DNA of 64,000 bases, taken from NCBI RefSeq assembly GCF_014192225.1, contig NZ_JACHXS010000005.1, positions 186,001-250,000 of the forward strand, read 5' to 3'. Each line of letters begins with the position of its first letter. Position 1 is the stretch's first letter. Of this stretch, positions 55,579-64,000 are shown in pieces. The DNA comes from Pseudoduganella umbonata. GTDB lineage: Bacteria; Pseudomonadota; Gammaproteobacteria; Burkholderiales; Burkholderiaceae_D. The translations under genes were made by a program, and so were the position numbers. The notes beneath the pieces are model-generated. The model ran no database searches. It saw nothing but the letters and a program-made list of their open reading frames with translations, and was not told the DNA's origin.

Positions 55579-55660
55579 GGGCTCGACAACATGGAAAACA
55601 CGAGTAACACAGGCAATAACTGGCTGTGCCATAAGTTTTATTCAAAACCGTCCGCACAAA
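55579..55660. other. Gap between repeat array and tRNA terminator
   Basis: Lower-GC sequence with ACACGAGTAACACAGGC; no gene or clear motif seen. Confidence 0.5.
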
Positions 55661-55695
55661 CAAAAACCCCCGCAAGCCTAAACTTGCAGGGGTTC
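55660..55695 (-). terminator. Rho-independent terminator of tRNA-Pro
   Basis: On the minus strand, AACCCCTGCAAG pairs with CTTGCGGGGGTT around a 6-nt loop and is followed by TTTTTGTTTG. It lies 12-47 bp beyond the tRNA 3' end. Confidence 0.88.
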
Positions 55696-55706
55696 CTGAT
55701 GAATCT

Positions 55707-55783
<77 letters not shown>

Positions 55784-55908
55784 AAGAAGCAAGATAATAC
55801 CGCTCGAACTCGATTGCGTCAAGGGTCTCTTAAAATATTCGTTGTGGTGCTCACATAGCAAATGAGCAATATGCGAATATAAGCATCCCTGTTCCAGGAC
55901 TTGGAGCC

Positions 55909-56541
55909 ATGCAACAGACCCTGACTTACCCCAGTGGACCGCGCCGCAGCAGGCTGGTAGCGGGCATTGCCGTCTCGATCTTGCTGCACGCGCTGCTGCT
56001 GGCGCTGTGGCGCACGCCGGGGGTGCCGCCCGTTCAGGTCGACGAGCGGCGCTGGACGCAGCCGTTGACGATCCGGATCGTGCCACCGCCTCCGCCGCCG
56101 GAACCGGTGGTGCGTGCCGAGCCCCCGCCGCCCCGGGCGAAGCCGGACAAGCCGGCGGCCCGTCCGGCACCGGCACGCGCCGAGTCCATCACCGCCGAGC
56201 GCCCCGAGCCCGACCGCACCGGGCCGGCCATGACGGTTGTCCCGGCAAGGCCTGCCGATCCCGCCGAGCCGGCGCCGGCCGACAGCACGCCGCGCTTCGA
56301 TCCCGACGCGGCGCGCTCCGCCGCCCGGGCGATGGCAAACGATCTCGATACGCCGTCGGGCAACTGGGTGGGGGAAAAACTGAAGAAGGAGCGCGAATTG
56401 CAGGAAACGCGCGAAGCCCGGCTGGGCCGCAATATTGCGAACTCGGCGCGGCCCGACTGCAAGACCGCGTATGCCGGTGCAGGCCTGCTGGCACCGCTGA
56501 TCATGTTGATGGACAAAAAAGACAGTGGCTGCAAATTCTGA
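55909..56541 (+). CDS. TonB-like membrane-anchored proline-rich protein
   Basis: 210 aa. One N-terminal helix (residues 17-36, VAGIAVSILLHALLLALW) as in TonB/TolA anchors, then a Pro-rich periplasmic span (55-130, PPPPPPEPVV and so on), and a C-terminal helical part with two Cys (RPDCKTAYAGAG, SGCKF). It lacks the usual TonB C-terminal domain. Followed 13 bp later by the GST gene. Function unknown; an envelope-spanning role is guessed. Confidence 0.75.
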   Translation: MQQTLTYPSGPRRSRLVAGIAVSILLHALLLALWRTPGVPPVQVDERRWTQPLTIRIVPPPPPPEPVVRAEPPPPRAKPDKPAARPAPARAESITAERPEPDRTGPAMTVVPARPADPAEPAPADSTPRFDPDAARSAARAMANDLDTPSGNWVGEKLKKERELQETREARLGRNIANSARPDCKTAYAGAGLLAPLIMLMDKKDSGCKF

Positions 56542-56554
56542 CGAAAGGACAACA

Positions 56555-57166
56555 ATGCTGACAATCCTCGGGAAGCTCCCATCGATCAACGTGCGCAAGG
56601 TGCTGTGGACTTGCCGCCTGCTGGAATTGCCGTACGAACTCGAACCGTGGGGCAAGGGGGAGCGCGATCCGAACGTGCCGGAATTCCTGGCGCTCAATCC
56701 GAACGCCCAGGTGCCGGTGCTGCGCGACGGCGATACCGTGCTGTGGGAGTCGAACACGATCTGCCGCTACCTCGCGCACGACAGCTTCCTGCTGCCGGCC
56801 GACCGCCTGCAGCGCGCCCGCATCGAGCAGTGGATGGACTGGCAGGCCACTGAGCTGAATGCCGCGTGGCGGCCGGCGGCCATGACGCTGCTGCGCGGCA
56901 GTACGCAATTCAGCCCGGAAGTGGTCGCCGCAAGCGTGCGCGACTGGAACACGAAGATGACCTTGCTGGACCGTCACCTGGAGCGCACCGGCGCCTTCGT
57001 GGCCGGCGACACCCTTTCCCTGGCCGACGTGGTCATCGGCGTTTCCGTGCATCGCTGGAGTGCCACGCCGATCGAACGCGCCGAGCTGCCCGCCGTGGCT
57101 GCCTACATGGAGCGCCTGGCGCAAGTGCCCGGCCATGCCGAGAACTGCGGAGCAGGAACACCATGA
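56555..57166 (+). CDS. Glutathione S-transferase
   Basis: 203 aa. Thioredoxin-like N domain (LTILGKLPSINVRKVLWTCRLLELPYELE, NAQVPVLRDGD with cis-Pro, WESNTICRYLA) and a helical C domain with LSLADVVIG. ATG 56555 with AAAGGAC. Substrate unknown. Confidence 0.9.
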   Translation: MLTILGKLPSINVRKVLWTCRLLELPYELEPWGKGERDPNVPEFLALNPNAQVPVLRDGDTVLWESNTICRYLAHDSFLLPADRLQRARIEQWMDWQATELNAAWRPAAMTLLRGSTQFSPEVVAASVRDWNTKMTLLDRHLERTGAFVAGDTLSLADVVIGVSVHRWSATPIERAELPAVAAYMERLAQVPGHAENCGAGTP

Positions 57167-57183
57167 ATTTCATTTCTGAATAA

Positions 57184-57197
57184 TTGATCTAAATCAA
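57184..57197. promoter_or_regulatory. Perfect FNR/Anr box
   Basis: TTGAT-CTAA-ATCAA, exact match to the FNR-family consensus TTGAT-N4-ATCAA. Its centre (57190.5) is 41.5 bp before 57232, and TTTAAT at 57220-57225 falls exactly at -12 to -7 for that start. Fits a class II activated promoter for the gene at 57233. Confidence 0.8.
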
Positions 57198-57232
57198 TAA
57201 ATTTTTACGCCCGGCTTGCTTTAATGCCGGGC

Positions 57233-59023
57233 ATGATTTGCGACATGTTCGAGGCGGCCGACCCAATAGCCGCCAACCTGAAATTCCGCCAACCGGTTCC
57301 AGCTTGCGGCGATACCTGCCCTGCCGCGATCGACGAGCGCGACGTGCGCCTGTTGCGCGAGCGCGAGGAACTGTACCGGCTGACATTCAACCAGGCCGCC
57401 GTCGGCATCGCCCACGTGGCCGCCAATGGCCGGCCGGTGCGCGTCAACCGCAAGTATTGCGCCATCACGGGCTACAGCGAGGTCGAACTGCAGCGGCTGA
57501 CGACCTGCGAGCTGACCCATCCGGACGACCGCGCCCAGGACGAATCGCTGCAGCAGCGCCTGCGTTCCGGCGACATCGCCGAATATTCGCGCGAAAAACG
57601 CTACCTGCACAAGAACGGGCACGCGGTGTGGATCAATGTCACCGTGTCGGCCCTGTTCGATGCCGCCGGCGAGCGTCGCTACATCACCGTGGTGGAAGAC
57701 ATCTCGCGCCGCAAGGGCGCCGAGGAAACGCTGCTGCGGATGGCCAGCCACGATGCGCTGACGGGCCTGCCCAACCGCCTGCTGCTGGAAGACCGGCTGT
57801 CGCACGCGATCGCGCACGCGCAGCGCACGCAGACGCTGGTGGCGGTGATGTTCGTCGACCTCGACCGCTTCAAGAACATCAACGACAGCCTGGGTCACGA
57901 TGCCGGCGACGAAGTGATCGTCGAGGCCGGCCGGCGCATCGCGCGCCACCTGCGCGACGGCGATACGGCGGCGCGGCAGGGCGGCGACGAATTCGTCGTC
58001 GTGCTGGGCGGCCTGGCGCGGGAGGCCGATGCCTGTACCGTTGCGCAGGACATCCTCGACACGCTATGCCAGCCAATGCTGCTGCGCGGACAGGAAATCT
58101 TCCCGGCCGGCAGCATCGGCATCGGCCTATATCCGCGCGATGGCACCGATACCCCGACCCTGCTGAAGAACGCCGATACGGCGATGTACCGCGCCAAGGG
58201 CGACGGCGGCAACAAGTACCAGTTCTATGCCAACAGCATGAGCCTGGATGCGCTGGACAGCCTGCGCATGGAAGGCGCACTGCGCCGCGCGCTGGAGCGT
58301 GACGAATTCCGGCTGTATTACCAGCCCCAGGTGGATATCGCTACCGGTGCCGTGATCGGCGTCGAGGCGCTGCTGCGCTGGCAGCCGCAACTGGGACCGA
58401 TGATCGCGCCCGACGACTTCATCCCGCTCGCGGAGCAGACCGGCCTTATCGTGCCGATCGGCGACTGGGTACTGGCCACTGCATGCGCGCAGCAAAAGTC
58501 CTGGCGCGACGCCGGGCTGCCGCCGCTGACGGTGAGCGTGAACCTGTCCGCACGGCAATTCCAGCACCGTGACCTGGTCGGACTGGTGGCCCGGCTGGTG
58601 CGTGACACGGGTTGCGATGCATCGTCGCTGGCGCTGGAAATCACCGAAACGGCAGTGATGGAAAACCCCCAGGCGGCGGTGGCGATCTTCCGCCAGCTCA
58701 GCAAGATGGGCGTGCGGCTGGCGATCGACGATTTCGGCACCGGCTATTCGAGCCTGGCCTACCTGAAGCGCTTCCCGATCGACAGCCTGAAGATCGACCG
58801 CTCGTTCGTGCGCGACATCACGGACGACACCGACGACGCGGCCATCGTCCATTCCGTGATCGCGCTGGCGCACAGCATGAAGCTGAAGGTGGTGGCCGAA
58901 GGCGTGGAAGACGCGCGCCAGCTGCAGTTCCTGCGCGAGCACGGCTGCGACCAGATGCAGGGGTATTACATCAGCAAGCCCGTGCCACCGGCCGGCATCG
59001 AATCACTGCTGCAAAACCGGTAG
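57233..59023 (+). CDS. PAS-GGDEF-EAL cyclic di-GMP enzyme
   Basis: About 596 aa. PAS domain (residues 45-165, YRLTFNQAAVGIAHV, ITGYSEVEL, VEDISRRK), GGDEF intact in RQGGDEFVVV (about 250), EAL intact in GVEALLRW (about 378) with NLSARQFQ, EITETAVM, DDFGTGYSSLAYL and VVAEGVED. Both synthesis and hydrolysis of c-di-GMP are possible. ATG codons at 57224, 57233 and 57245 are in frame; 57224 would lie in the predicted -10, so 57233 (leaderless) or 57245 is preferred. Confidence 0.92.
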   Translation: MICDMFEAADPIAANLKFRQPVPACGDTCPAAIDERDVRLLREREELYRLTFNQAAVGIAHVAANGRPVRVNRKYCAITGYSEVELQRLTTCELTHPDDRAQDESLQQRLRSGDIAEYSREKRYLHKNGHAVWINVTVSALFDAAGERRYITVVEDISRRKGAEETLLRMASHDALTGLPNRLLLEDRLSHAIAHAQRTQTLVAVMFVDLDRFKNINDSLGHDAGDEVIVEAGRRIARHLRDGDTAARQGGDEFVVVLGGLAREADACTVAQDILDTLCQPMLLRGQEIFPAGSIGIGLYPRDGTDTPTLLKNADTAMYRAKGDGGNKYQFYANSMSLDALDSLRMEGALRRALERDEFRLYYQPQVDIATGAVIGVEALLRWQPQLGPMIAPDDFIPLAEQTGLIVPIGDWVLATACAQQKSWRDAGLPPLTVSVNLSARQFQHRDLVGLVARLVRDTGCDASSLALEITETAVMENPQAAVAIFRQLSKMGVRLAIDDFGTGYSSLAYLKRFPIDSLKIDRSFVRDITDDTDDAAIVHSVIALAHSMKLKVVAEGVEDARQLQFLREHGCDQMQGYYISKPVPPAGIESLLQNR

Positions 59024-59054
59024 GGAAGCAGGGGTTCGGGGAGCACCGCCAATC

Positions 59055-59178
59055 AAAACCGGTGACAGGCTCCAGTTATTCTGAAACGAATATTTCAAAT
59101 TAACTGGTGTCTGTCACCGGTTTTCCGGAAACATTTCAAAAAAACTGGACGGTCCGCCGCCGCGGTCTGTCACCGGTT
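59055..59178. repeat. CTGTCACCGGTTTT repeat cluster
   Basis: 14-mer CTGTCACCGGTTTT at 59111-59124 and 59165-59178 and inverted at 59055-59068, giving a long inverted repeat. Also holds GAAACATTTCAAAAAA as at 34641-34660. The last copy carries the rsmI stop codon. Confidence 0.8.
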
Positions 59179-60081
59179 TTCGTCCTTCAGCGCCAGCGCG
59201 CGGTCGTACAGGGCGTTCTTCTTGGCGCCCGTGATCTGCGCGGCAATGCTGGCGGCCTGCTTGAGCGGCAGTTCGGCCAGCAGGATCTTCAGCACCCGCT
59301 CGGCCTCGGCCTCCTGCGCATCCGATTGCGCGGCGGCGCCTTCCAGCAGCACGACGAACTCGCCCTTCTCGCGGTGCGCGTCGCCGGCCAGCCATGCTTC
59401 GGCTTCGGACAGCGGGCAGCGGTGGATCTCTTCGAACAGCTTGGTGAGCTCGCGCGCGAACACCACCTGCCGGGTGGGCTCGAACACGGCCACCAGCGAC
59501 TGCGCAAACTCGGCGATGCGGTGCGGCGCCTCGTAGAACACCATCGTGGCGGTCACGTTGCGCAGGGCGCCCAGCGCGGTGTCGCGCTGCTTCGGCTTGG
59601 CCGGCAGGAAGCCGACGAAGTAGAACTGATCGTTGACCAGCCCGCTGGCCGACAGTGCCGCGACGGCGGCCGATGCGCCGGGCAGCGGCACCACGCGCAG
59701 GCCCGCCGCGCGCACCGCGTCGACGATCTTCGCGCCCGGGTCGGAGACGGCCGGCGTGCCCGCATCCGACACCAGCGCGATGCGCTCGCCGGCCTGCAGG
59801 CGCCGCACGATCGTCTCGCCGGCTTCCCTTTCGTTATGCATGTGCGCGGCCAGCAGGGGCTTGCTGATACCGAAGCGCCCCATCAGGTGGGCGGTGTTGC
59901 GGGTATCCTCGCAGGCGACCGCATCGACCAGTCCGAGAACGTGCAACGCGCGCAGGCCAATGTCGGTAACATTGCCGATGGGAGTGGCCACTACATACAA
60001 TGTTGCCGTAGGATACGTCTGAAGTGCGGTCTCGCCGAGCACCGGCAAGGCGGCGATCGGGCTGGATTCGTGAACTGTCAT
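59170..60081 (-). CDS. rsmI: 16S rRNA 2'-O-ribose C1402 methyltransferase
   Basis: 303 aa SAM-binding tetrapyrrole-methylase fold. TLYVVATPIGNVTDIGLRAL, EDTRNTAHLM, HMHNERE, VSDAGTPAVSDPG, PLPGASAAVAALSASGL, FYEAPHRI. Methylates C1402 of 16S rRNA near the P site. Start placed at ATG 60081; no good ribosome site there. The last codons (DENR then TGA) lie in a repeat, so the tail may be repeat-derived. Confidence 0.95.
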   Translation of the reverse strand: MTVHESSPIAALPVLGETALQTYPTATLYVVATPIGNVTDIGLRALHVLGLVDAVACEDTRNTAHLMGRFGISKPLLAAHMHNEREAGETIVRRLQAGERIALVSDAGTPAVSDPGAKIVDAVRAAGLRVVPLPGASAAVAALSASGLVNDQFYFVGFLPAKPKQRDTALGALRNVTATMVFYEAPHRIAEFAQSLVAVFEPTRQVVFARELTKLFEEIHRCPLSEAEAWLAGDAHREKGEFVVLLEGAAAQSDAQEAEAERVLKILLAELPLKQAASIAAQITGAKKNALYDRALALKDENR

Positions 60082-60091
60082 TGGGGGTAGG

Positions 60092-61384
60092 ATGCTCGCT
60101 GAAAAGATCAAAACACTGCTGTCGTGCGTGGTGGCCGCGCTTTCCGTGTCGGCGTGCAGCACACCCTGCGGCAGTCCGGGGGCATTGTGCGCGCCAATCG
60201 AAACCGTGACAAGTCCGCCGCCGCGCGTGACCGCGCCGCCCGAACGCAAGCCGCCGCCACCGCCCGAGGAATCGGCGCAGGTCGAAACGTTCGCCGTGGC
60301 GATGCCCGGCACGGTCCCCGAAGGCCAGGATGCTGCCGCGGTGCCGGGACAGACCGTTCGCATCGGCCTGATGCTGCCGCTGCGCTCCGAAGCGCTGGGC
60401 CGCGCCGCGGACGCCGTGCGCGCCGGCTTCATGGCGGCCTGGGAACGCGACCGCGCCGGCTTCGAAGTCACCGTCGTGGAAACCGGCGATGCCGCCGGCG
60501 AGATCCTCTCAACCTACCAGTCCACGCTGGCGCAGCAGGACATCATCGTCGGCCCGCTGGCCCGTTCCGCCGTCACCGCGCTGGCCGCCAGCCCGGCGGT
60601 GACCAAGCCCACCATCGCGCTGAACCATCCCGAGGACCGCGACGGCACTGCGCTGCCGCCGCAAATGCTGTCGATCGGCCTGTCGATCGAGGACGAGGCG
60701 CGCCAGGTGGCCGAATGGGCCGCGCGCGAGCACCCGGGCGCCAACGTGATGATCCTGTCCGGCAGCGCCGCGTGGCAGGACCGCATCGCCAAGGCGTTCG
60801 CCGCGCACGCGTCGCAGGTGGGCATGGCCACGAAGACGCTGGAACTGACCGCGCTGAACGGCTACCTGAGCGACGGCGAAATGGTGGCGCTGCGCGCCCG
60901 CCTCGCCGAACAGCCGGTGGACCTGCTGTTTGCCGCGCTCGATGCCGACCAGGCGCGCCAGCTCCGCGTAGCACTCTCCGCGCCGCCGCTGGGCGATATT
61001 CCGGTGTACGGCACGTCGTCGCTGAACTCGGGCCGCGTGTCGCTGTACCAGGGCGCCGAACTCGATGGCGTGAAGCTGCTCGACCTGCCCTGGCAGATCC
61101 AGCGCGACAGCCCCACGGTGGCAAGCTACCCGCAGCCGGCGCCGCGCGACGAGGAACGCCTCACCGCCGACATGGAGCGCCTGTACGCGCTGGGCATCGA
61201 CGCCTTCCGCGTGGCGCGCGAAATCGCGCTGCGCCCCGGCCAGCCGATCGCGCTGGATGGCGTCACGGGCCAGCTGTCGATCGACTTCGGCAACGGTCCG
61301 GCGCGCATGAAGCGCGTCGAGCCGACGGCGATCTACCGCAACGGCGTACCGGTTCCCGTTACCGCACCGCTCACCACGCCATGA
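60092..61384 (+). CDS. lpoA: LpoA-like lipoprotein activator of PBP1A
   Basis: 430 aa. Lipoprotein signal with Cys after SVSA (residue 22), Pro-rich linker (40-60), then a periplasmic-binding-like fold (VRIGLMLPLRSEALGRAADAVRAGFMAAWE, IIVGPLARSAVTALAA, YGTSSLNSG). Lacks the N-terminal helical domain of E. coli LpoA, as in many betaproteobacteria. rsmI and yraN neighbours confirm identity. Confidence 0.88.
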   Translation: MLAEKIKTLLSCVVAALSVSACSTPCGSPGALCAPIETVTSPPPRVTAPPERKPPPPPEESAQVETFAVAMPGTVPEGQDAAAVPGQTVRIGLMLPLRSEALGRAADAVRAGFMAAWERDRAGFEVTVVETGDAAGEILSTYQSTLAQQDIIVGPLARSAVTALAASPAVTKPTIALNHPEDRDGTALPPQMLSIGLSIEDEARQVAEWAAREHPGANVMILSGSAAWQDRIAKAFAAHASQVGMATKTLELTALNGYLSDGEMVALRARLAEQPVDLLFAALDADQARQLRVALSAPPLGDIPVYGTSSLNSGRVSLYQGAELDGVKLLDLPWQIQRDSPTVASYPQPAPRDEERLTADMERLYALGIDAFRVAREIALRPGQPIALDGVTGQLSIDFGNGPARMKRVEPTAIYRNGVPVPVTAPLTTP

Positions 61385-61391
61385 TCCATCC

Positions 61392-61739
61392 ATGGCCCGG
61401 ACCGACCTGCAGCGCAAGGGCCAGCTGGGCGAAGATGCCGCCCTCGACCACCTGCGGCTGCATGGGCTGGTGCTGGTCGAACGCAACTTCAGCTGCAAGG
61501 GCGGTGAGCTCGACCTGATCATGCGCGATGGCGCCCACCTCGTGTTCGTCGAGGTGCGGCGCCGCCGCAGCCGTGCCTTCGGCGGTGCCGCCGCCAGCAT
61601 CACACCGGCCAAGCAGCGCCGCATGAAGATCGCCGCGCAGGTGTTCCTGCTGCGCTACCGGAGCCTGCCGCCGTGCCGCTTCGACGTGGTAGCGATCGAC
61701 GGCGACACGATCGGCTGGCTGAAGAACGTGCTCGATTGA
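61392..61739 (+). CDS. yraN: YraN/UPF0102-family nuclease-like protein
   Basis: 115 aa. Endonuclease-like fold: GQLGEDAALDHLRLHGLVLVERNF, GELDLIMRDGAHLVFVEVRRR (catalytic D-ExK-type pattern as E-L-D and E-V-R). 7 bp after lpoA. Biological role not established. Confidence 0.92.
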   Translation: MARTDLQRKGQLGEDAALDHLRLHGLVLVERNFSCKGGELDLIMRDGAHLVFVEVRRRRSRAFGGAAASITPAKQRRMKIAAQVFLLRYRSLPPCRFDVVAIDGDTIGWLKNVLD

Positions 61740-61849
61740 GCCGCCGTCACGGGGCACCAGGTTTGCAAGCCGTATTCCAGTGATACCATACCCAGCTGAT
61801 CAATCACCCGCGAGTCTGCCCGGGCGGCGCATGCCCGCCCGCCTGTACC
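61740..61849. other. Leader of the sensor kinase gene
   Basis: 110 bp. GGGCGG-N7-CCGCCC hairpin (61824-61842) lies just before the kinase ATG, which has no Shine-Dalgarno sequence; could cover the start. Confidence 0.45.
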
Positions 61850-63646
61850 ATGAAGACACGCACTTACCTCCTGATGATGCTGGTGGCGATCATCGTTCCC
61901 GTCGCCGGCCTGTCGATACTCGGACTGTCGATGCTGCTGGAATCCGAACGCGAATCGCGCTTGCGCGGCATCCAGGAGGTAGCGAATTCCACGACCCTGC
62001 TGATCGACAGCGAAGTGGCCAGGGCCGAAGGCGCGCTCCGGGTCGCCGCGAATTCCCGCGAGATCCTGACCGAGGATTTCGAAGGCCTGTACCGCCTGCT
62101 GGCGGCGACCCGGACTTCGCCGTTGACCTGGACGATGGTCGCGGATTACTCGGGCAGTGGCGTCATCAACACACTGCTGCCCTATGGCGCGCCGCTGGCG
62201 AAAAATACCGGCAAGTGGGCTGCCAATATCTACGATGGGCAGACCAGCCGGATAGGCGGCTATTTCATCGGCGCGAGTTCGAAACGCGGCGTGGTATCGG
62301 TCAACGTTCCCGTTCCAGCGGCGGCCGGCAGGAAATATGTCGTCGTGCAGATCTTCGACCCGAACTACTTCAACAAGATCCTGCACCGCGATGCGCTGAA
62401 GCCGGAATGGATCGTCGGCCTCTTCGATGCGAACGGAATCTCGATGGCACGCAACAAGGGCGCCGCGCAGTTCGTCGGCAAGCCGGTCCGTCCGGAACTG
62501 TGGGAAGCCTCGCGCCGGCAGCCGAGCGGCATGCTGAAGAACACCACACGCGACGGCGTCCAGGTCTACAACATGTTCGTGCGTTCCAGCCTGACCGGCT
62601 GGACCCTGGCAATCGGCGTGCCCGTCGAGGAGATCGAGTCGGCCGCGCGGCTGGTCACCTGGTATGCCGCCGCCGCGCTGCTGGCGATCCTGGGCGGCGC
62701 GGTCAGCATCGCGGTCTTTTTCGCGCGCCGTATCGACCGGGCATTCGAGGGCGCGACTTCGGCGGCCCAGGCATTGGCCAGGGGCACGGTGGTCACGGTC
62801 GCCCCTTCGGGCCTGCAGGAAGTGGATGCGCTGCTGCACGTGCTGCACGGCAGCGGCCTGGCGCTTGCACGTGAAAGCGCGGCGCGCGCCGCACTGGAGG
62901 AGGAGCGCGAACGGCTGCTCGCCATGGAACGGTCGGCACGCCAGCGTGCCGAGGCGCAGGACCATGCCAAGGACAACTTCATTTCCATGCTGAGCCACGA
63001 GCTGCGCAATCCACTGGCGGCGATCACCAACGGCATTGCCGTGGGCCGCATGCCGGCCATGCCGGAACCGAACCGCGAAAAGGCCTGGAACATCGTCCAT
63101 CGCCAGCTCGCCCACCTGACCCACATGGTGGGCGACCTGCTCGACGTACGGCGCGTCCTGTCGGGCAAGGTGACGTTGCAGACAGAGCGCGTCAACGTCG
63201 GCGAACTGGTGAAATTCTGCTGCGATTCGAAGCGCGTGTCGAATGCCAAGGAGCACGAATGGGCGGTCTCCGTCGTCGATGCCCATGTGATCGGCGATGC
63301 CAACCGGCTCGCGCAAATCGTCGACAACATCCTGGCCAATGCCATCAAGTACACCCCGGATGGCGGAAAGATCGCGGTGCGCACCTGCTGCGCCGGAGGC
63401 ACGATCGTCATCGAGGTAGCCGATACGGGCGTGGGCATCGCGCCGGAAGTGCTGCCGACGATCTTCGATTCGCTCGTGCAGGGGCCGACCACCATCGACC
63501 GCTCCCAGGGCGGCCTCGGGCTCGGGCTATCCATCGCGCGGGGCCTGGTGCTGATGCATGGCGGAACGATCGACGCCGCCAGCGACGGCCCTGGCGAAGG
63601 CAGCACGTTTACCGTCCGCCTGCCGCAGGATGCCGGGGATCGATGA
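61850..63646 (+). CDS. Sensor histidine kinase with dCache-like sensor
   Basis: 598 aa. TM1 at 8-30, a periplasmic Cache-like sensor (31-265, TSRIGGYFIGASSKRGVVSV, WIVGLFDANGISMARN), TM2 about 268-290, HAMP-like linker and coiled coil, HisKA with His in FISMLSHELRNPLAAITNG (about residue 383), and HATPase (NILANAIKYTPDGG, DTGVGIAP, GLGLGLSI). Ends in ATGA overlap with the next gene. Confidence 0.9.
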   Translation: MKTRTYLLMMLVAIIVPVAGLSILGLSMLLESERESRLRGIQEVANSTTLLIDSEVARAEGALRVAANSREILTEDFEGLYRLLAATRTSPLTWTMVADYSGSGVINTLLPYGAPLAKNTGKWAANIYDGQTSRIGGYFIGASSKRGVVSVNVPVPAAAGRKYVVVQIFDPNYFNKILHRDALKPEWIVGLFDANGISMARNKGAAQFVGKPVRPELWEASRRQPSGMLKNTTRDGVQVYNMFVRSSLTGWTLAIGVPVEEIESAARLVTWYAAAALLAILGGAVSIAVFFARRIDRAFEGATSAAQALARGTVVTVAPSGLQEVDALLHVLHGSGLALARESAARAALEEERERLLAMERSARQRAEAQDHAKDNFISMLSHELRNPLAAITNGIAVGRMPAMPEPNREKAWNIVHRQLAHLTHMVGDLLDVRRVLSGKVTLQTERVNVGELVKFCCDSKRVSNAKEHEWAVSVVDAHVIGDANRLAQIVDNILANAIKYTPDGGKIAVRTCCAGGTIVIEVADTGVGIAPEVLPTIFDSLVQGPTTIDRSQGGLGLGLSIARGLVLMHGGTIDAASDGPGEGSTFTVRLPQDAGDR

Positions 63647-64000
63647 TCTTTCGCATCGCCGGGATCCTGCTGTTTGTTTCGATGGCCTGCCGGGGGTTGG
63701 CCTGCGCCGCGGTACCGGCACCCGCTGGTCAAGCTACGGCGGTTCAGGCATCCGCGGGCCAGGCCGGATTACTCACCGACTACACCCACACCGCCTGGAC
63801 CGATCTGGATGGCGCGCCGGTGGGCGTCACGAAATTCGCCCAGGGCCCGGACGGCTGGCTGTGGATCGGTACCCCGACCGGCCTGTACCGCTACGACGGC
63901 GTGCAGTTCGAACGCACCGACACCGTGTACGGACACGCTCTCCAGTCCAGCAACATCATGGCGCTGACCACCACGCCGGATGGCGCCCTGTGGGTCGGCT
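63643..64000 (+). CDS. Two-component sensor with propeller domain (5' part only)
   Basis: Cut by the right edge; 119 codons visible. Signal peptide (1-25) then Reg_prop-type blades: GLLTDYTHTAWTDLDGAPVG, GPDGWLWIGTPTGLYRYDGV and TPDGALWVG. Such N-termini usually precede a YYY domain and a kinase or GGDEF output. The ATG overlaps the stop of the upstream kinase. Confidence 0.85.
   Translation, partial: MIFRIAGILLFVSMACRGLACAAVPAPAGQATAVQASAGQAGLLTDYTHTAWTDLDGAPVGVTKFAQGPDGWLWIGTPTGLYRYDGVQFERTDTVYGHALQSSNIMALTTTPDGALWVG

Overview
The window is a gene-dense, high-GC (mid-60s percent by eye) chromosomal segment of a Gram-negative, aerobic bacterium. Gene content fits a betaproteobacterium of the Oxalobacteraceae (Massilia/Telluria-like): liu leucine catabolism under a MerR-type LiuR, rsmI-lpoA-yraN synteny, TonB receptors, MipA/OmpV, AmpG-like recycling genes, and short palindromic repeats of the CTGTCACCGGTTTT and GTGCCTGGCAC kinds. 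The taxonomic placement is inference. No phage, insertion sequence or CRISPR array was seen.

Region 1 (1-7.3 kb): a divergent metallo-hydrolase gene and liuR, then liuA, aceK, a thiolase, an SDR and a second acyl-CoA dehydrogenase, all on +. The promoter of liuA carries LiuR-like boxes and an array of decamers in exact 10-bp phase. Region 2 (7.3-24.7 kb): an RstA-like response regulator and an RstB-like kinase flank an alcohol-oxidation island. The island holds a TonB receptor with acidic loops, glutathione-dependent formaldehyde dehydrogenase and Gfa, a small Cys-containing exported protein, a c-type cytochrome, a XoxJ-like binding protein, an ATP-grasp ligase, a PQQ-associated beta-propeller, a sigma-54 activator and a XoxF-type quinoprotein with the lanthanide Asp-x-Asp signature. 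Good -24/-12 promoters lie before the formaldehyde genes and before xoxF, and a weaker one lies before the TonB receptor.

Region 3 (24.8-42 kb) is rich in cell-wall genes: a YihY-family protein, an LD-carboxypeptidase, a TonB receptor gene broken by one stop codon, a peptide-binding protein, an SpmA/SpmB-like membrane protein, PBP4, and a seven-gene minus-strand operon (gntR-murQ-ampG-like-GHL10-GlcNAc kinase-amiD-ddpX) for recycling muropeptides. Region 4 (42-55.3 kb): dadA-like and ychJ-like genes, then liuB-liuC-bioA-bioF-bioD-bioB-liuD-ghrA-liuE. Biotin synthesis sits inside the leucine pathway whose carboxylase needs biotin. A near-perfect LiuR palindrome lies inside ychJ upstream of liuB, linking regions 1 and 4 as one regulon.

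Region 5 (55.3-64 kb): a 58-bp tandem array, tRNA-Pro(TGG), a TonB-like proline-rich protein, a glutathione S-transferase, a PAS-GGDEF-EAL protein with a perfect FNR box at an ideal activator distance, divergent rsmI and lpoA-yraN, and two sensor proteins, the last one cut by the window edge.
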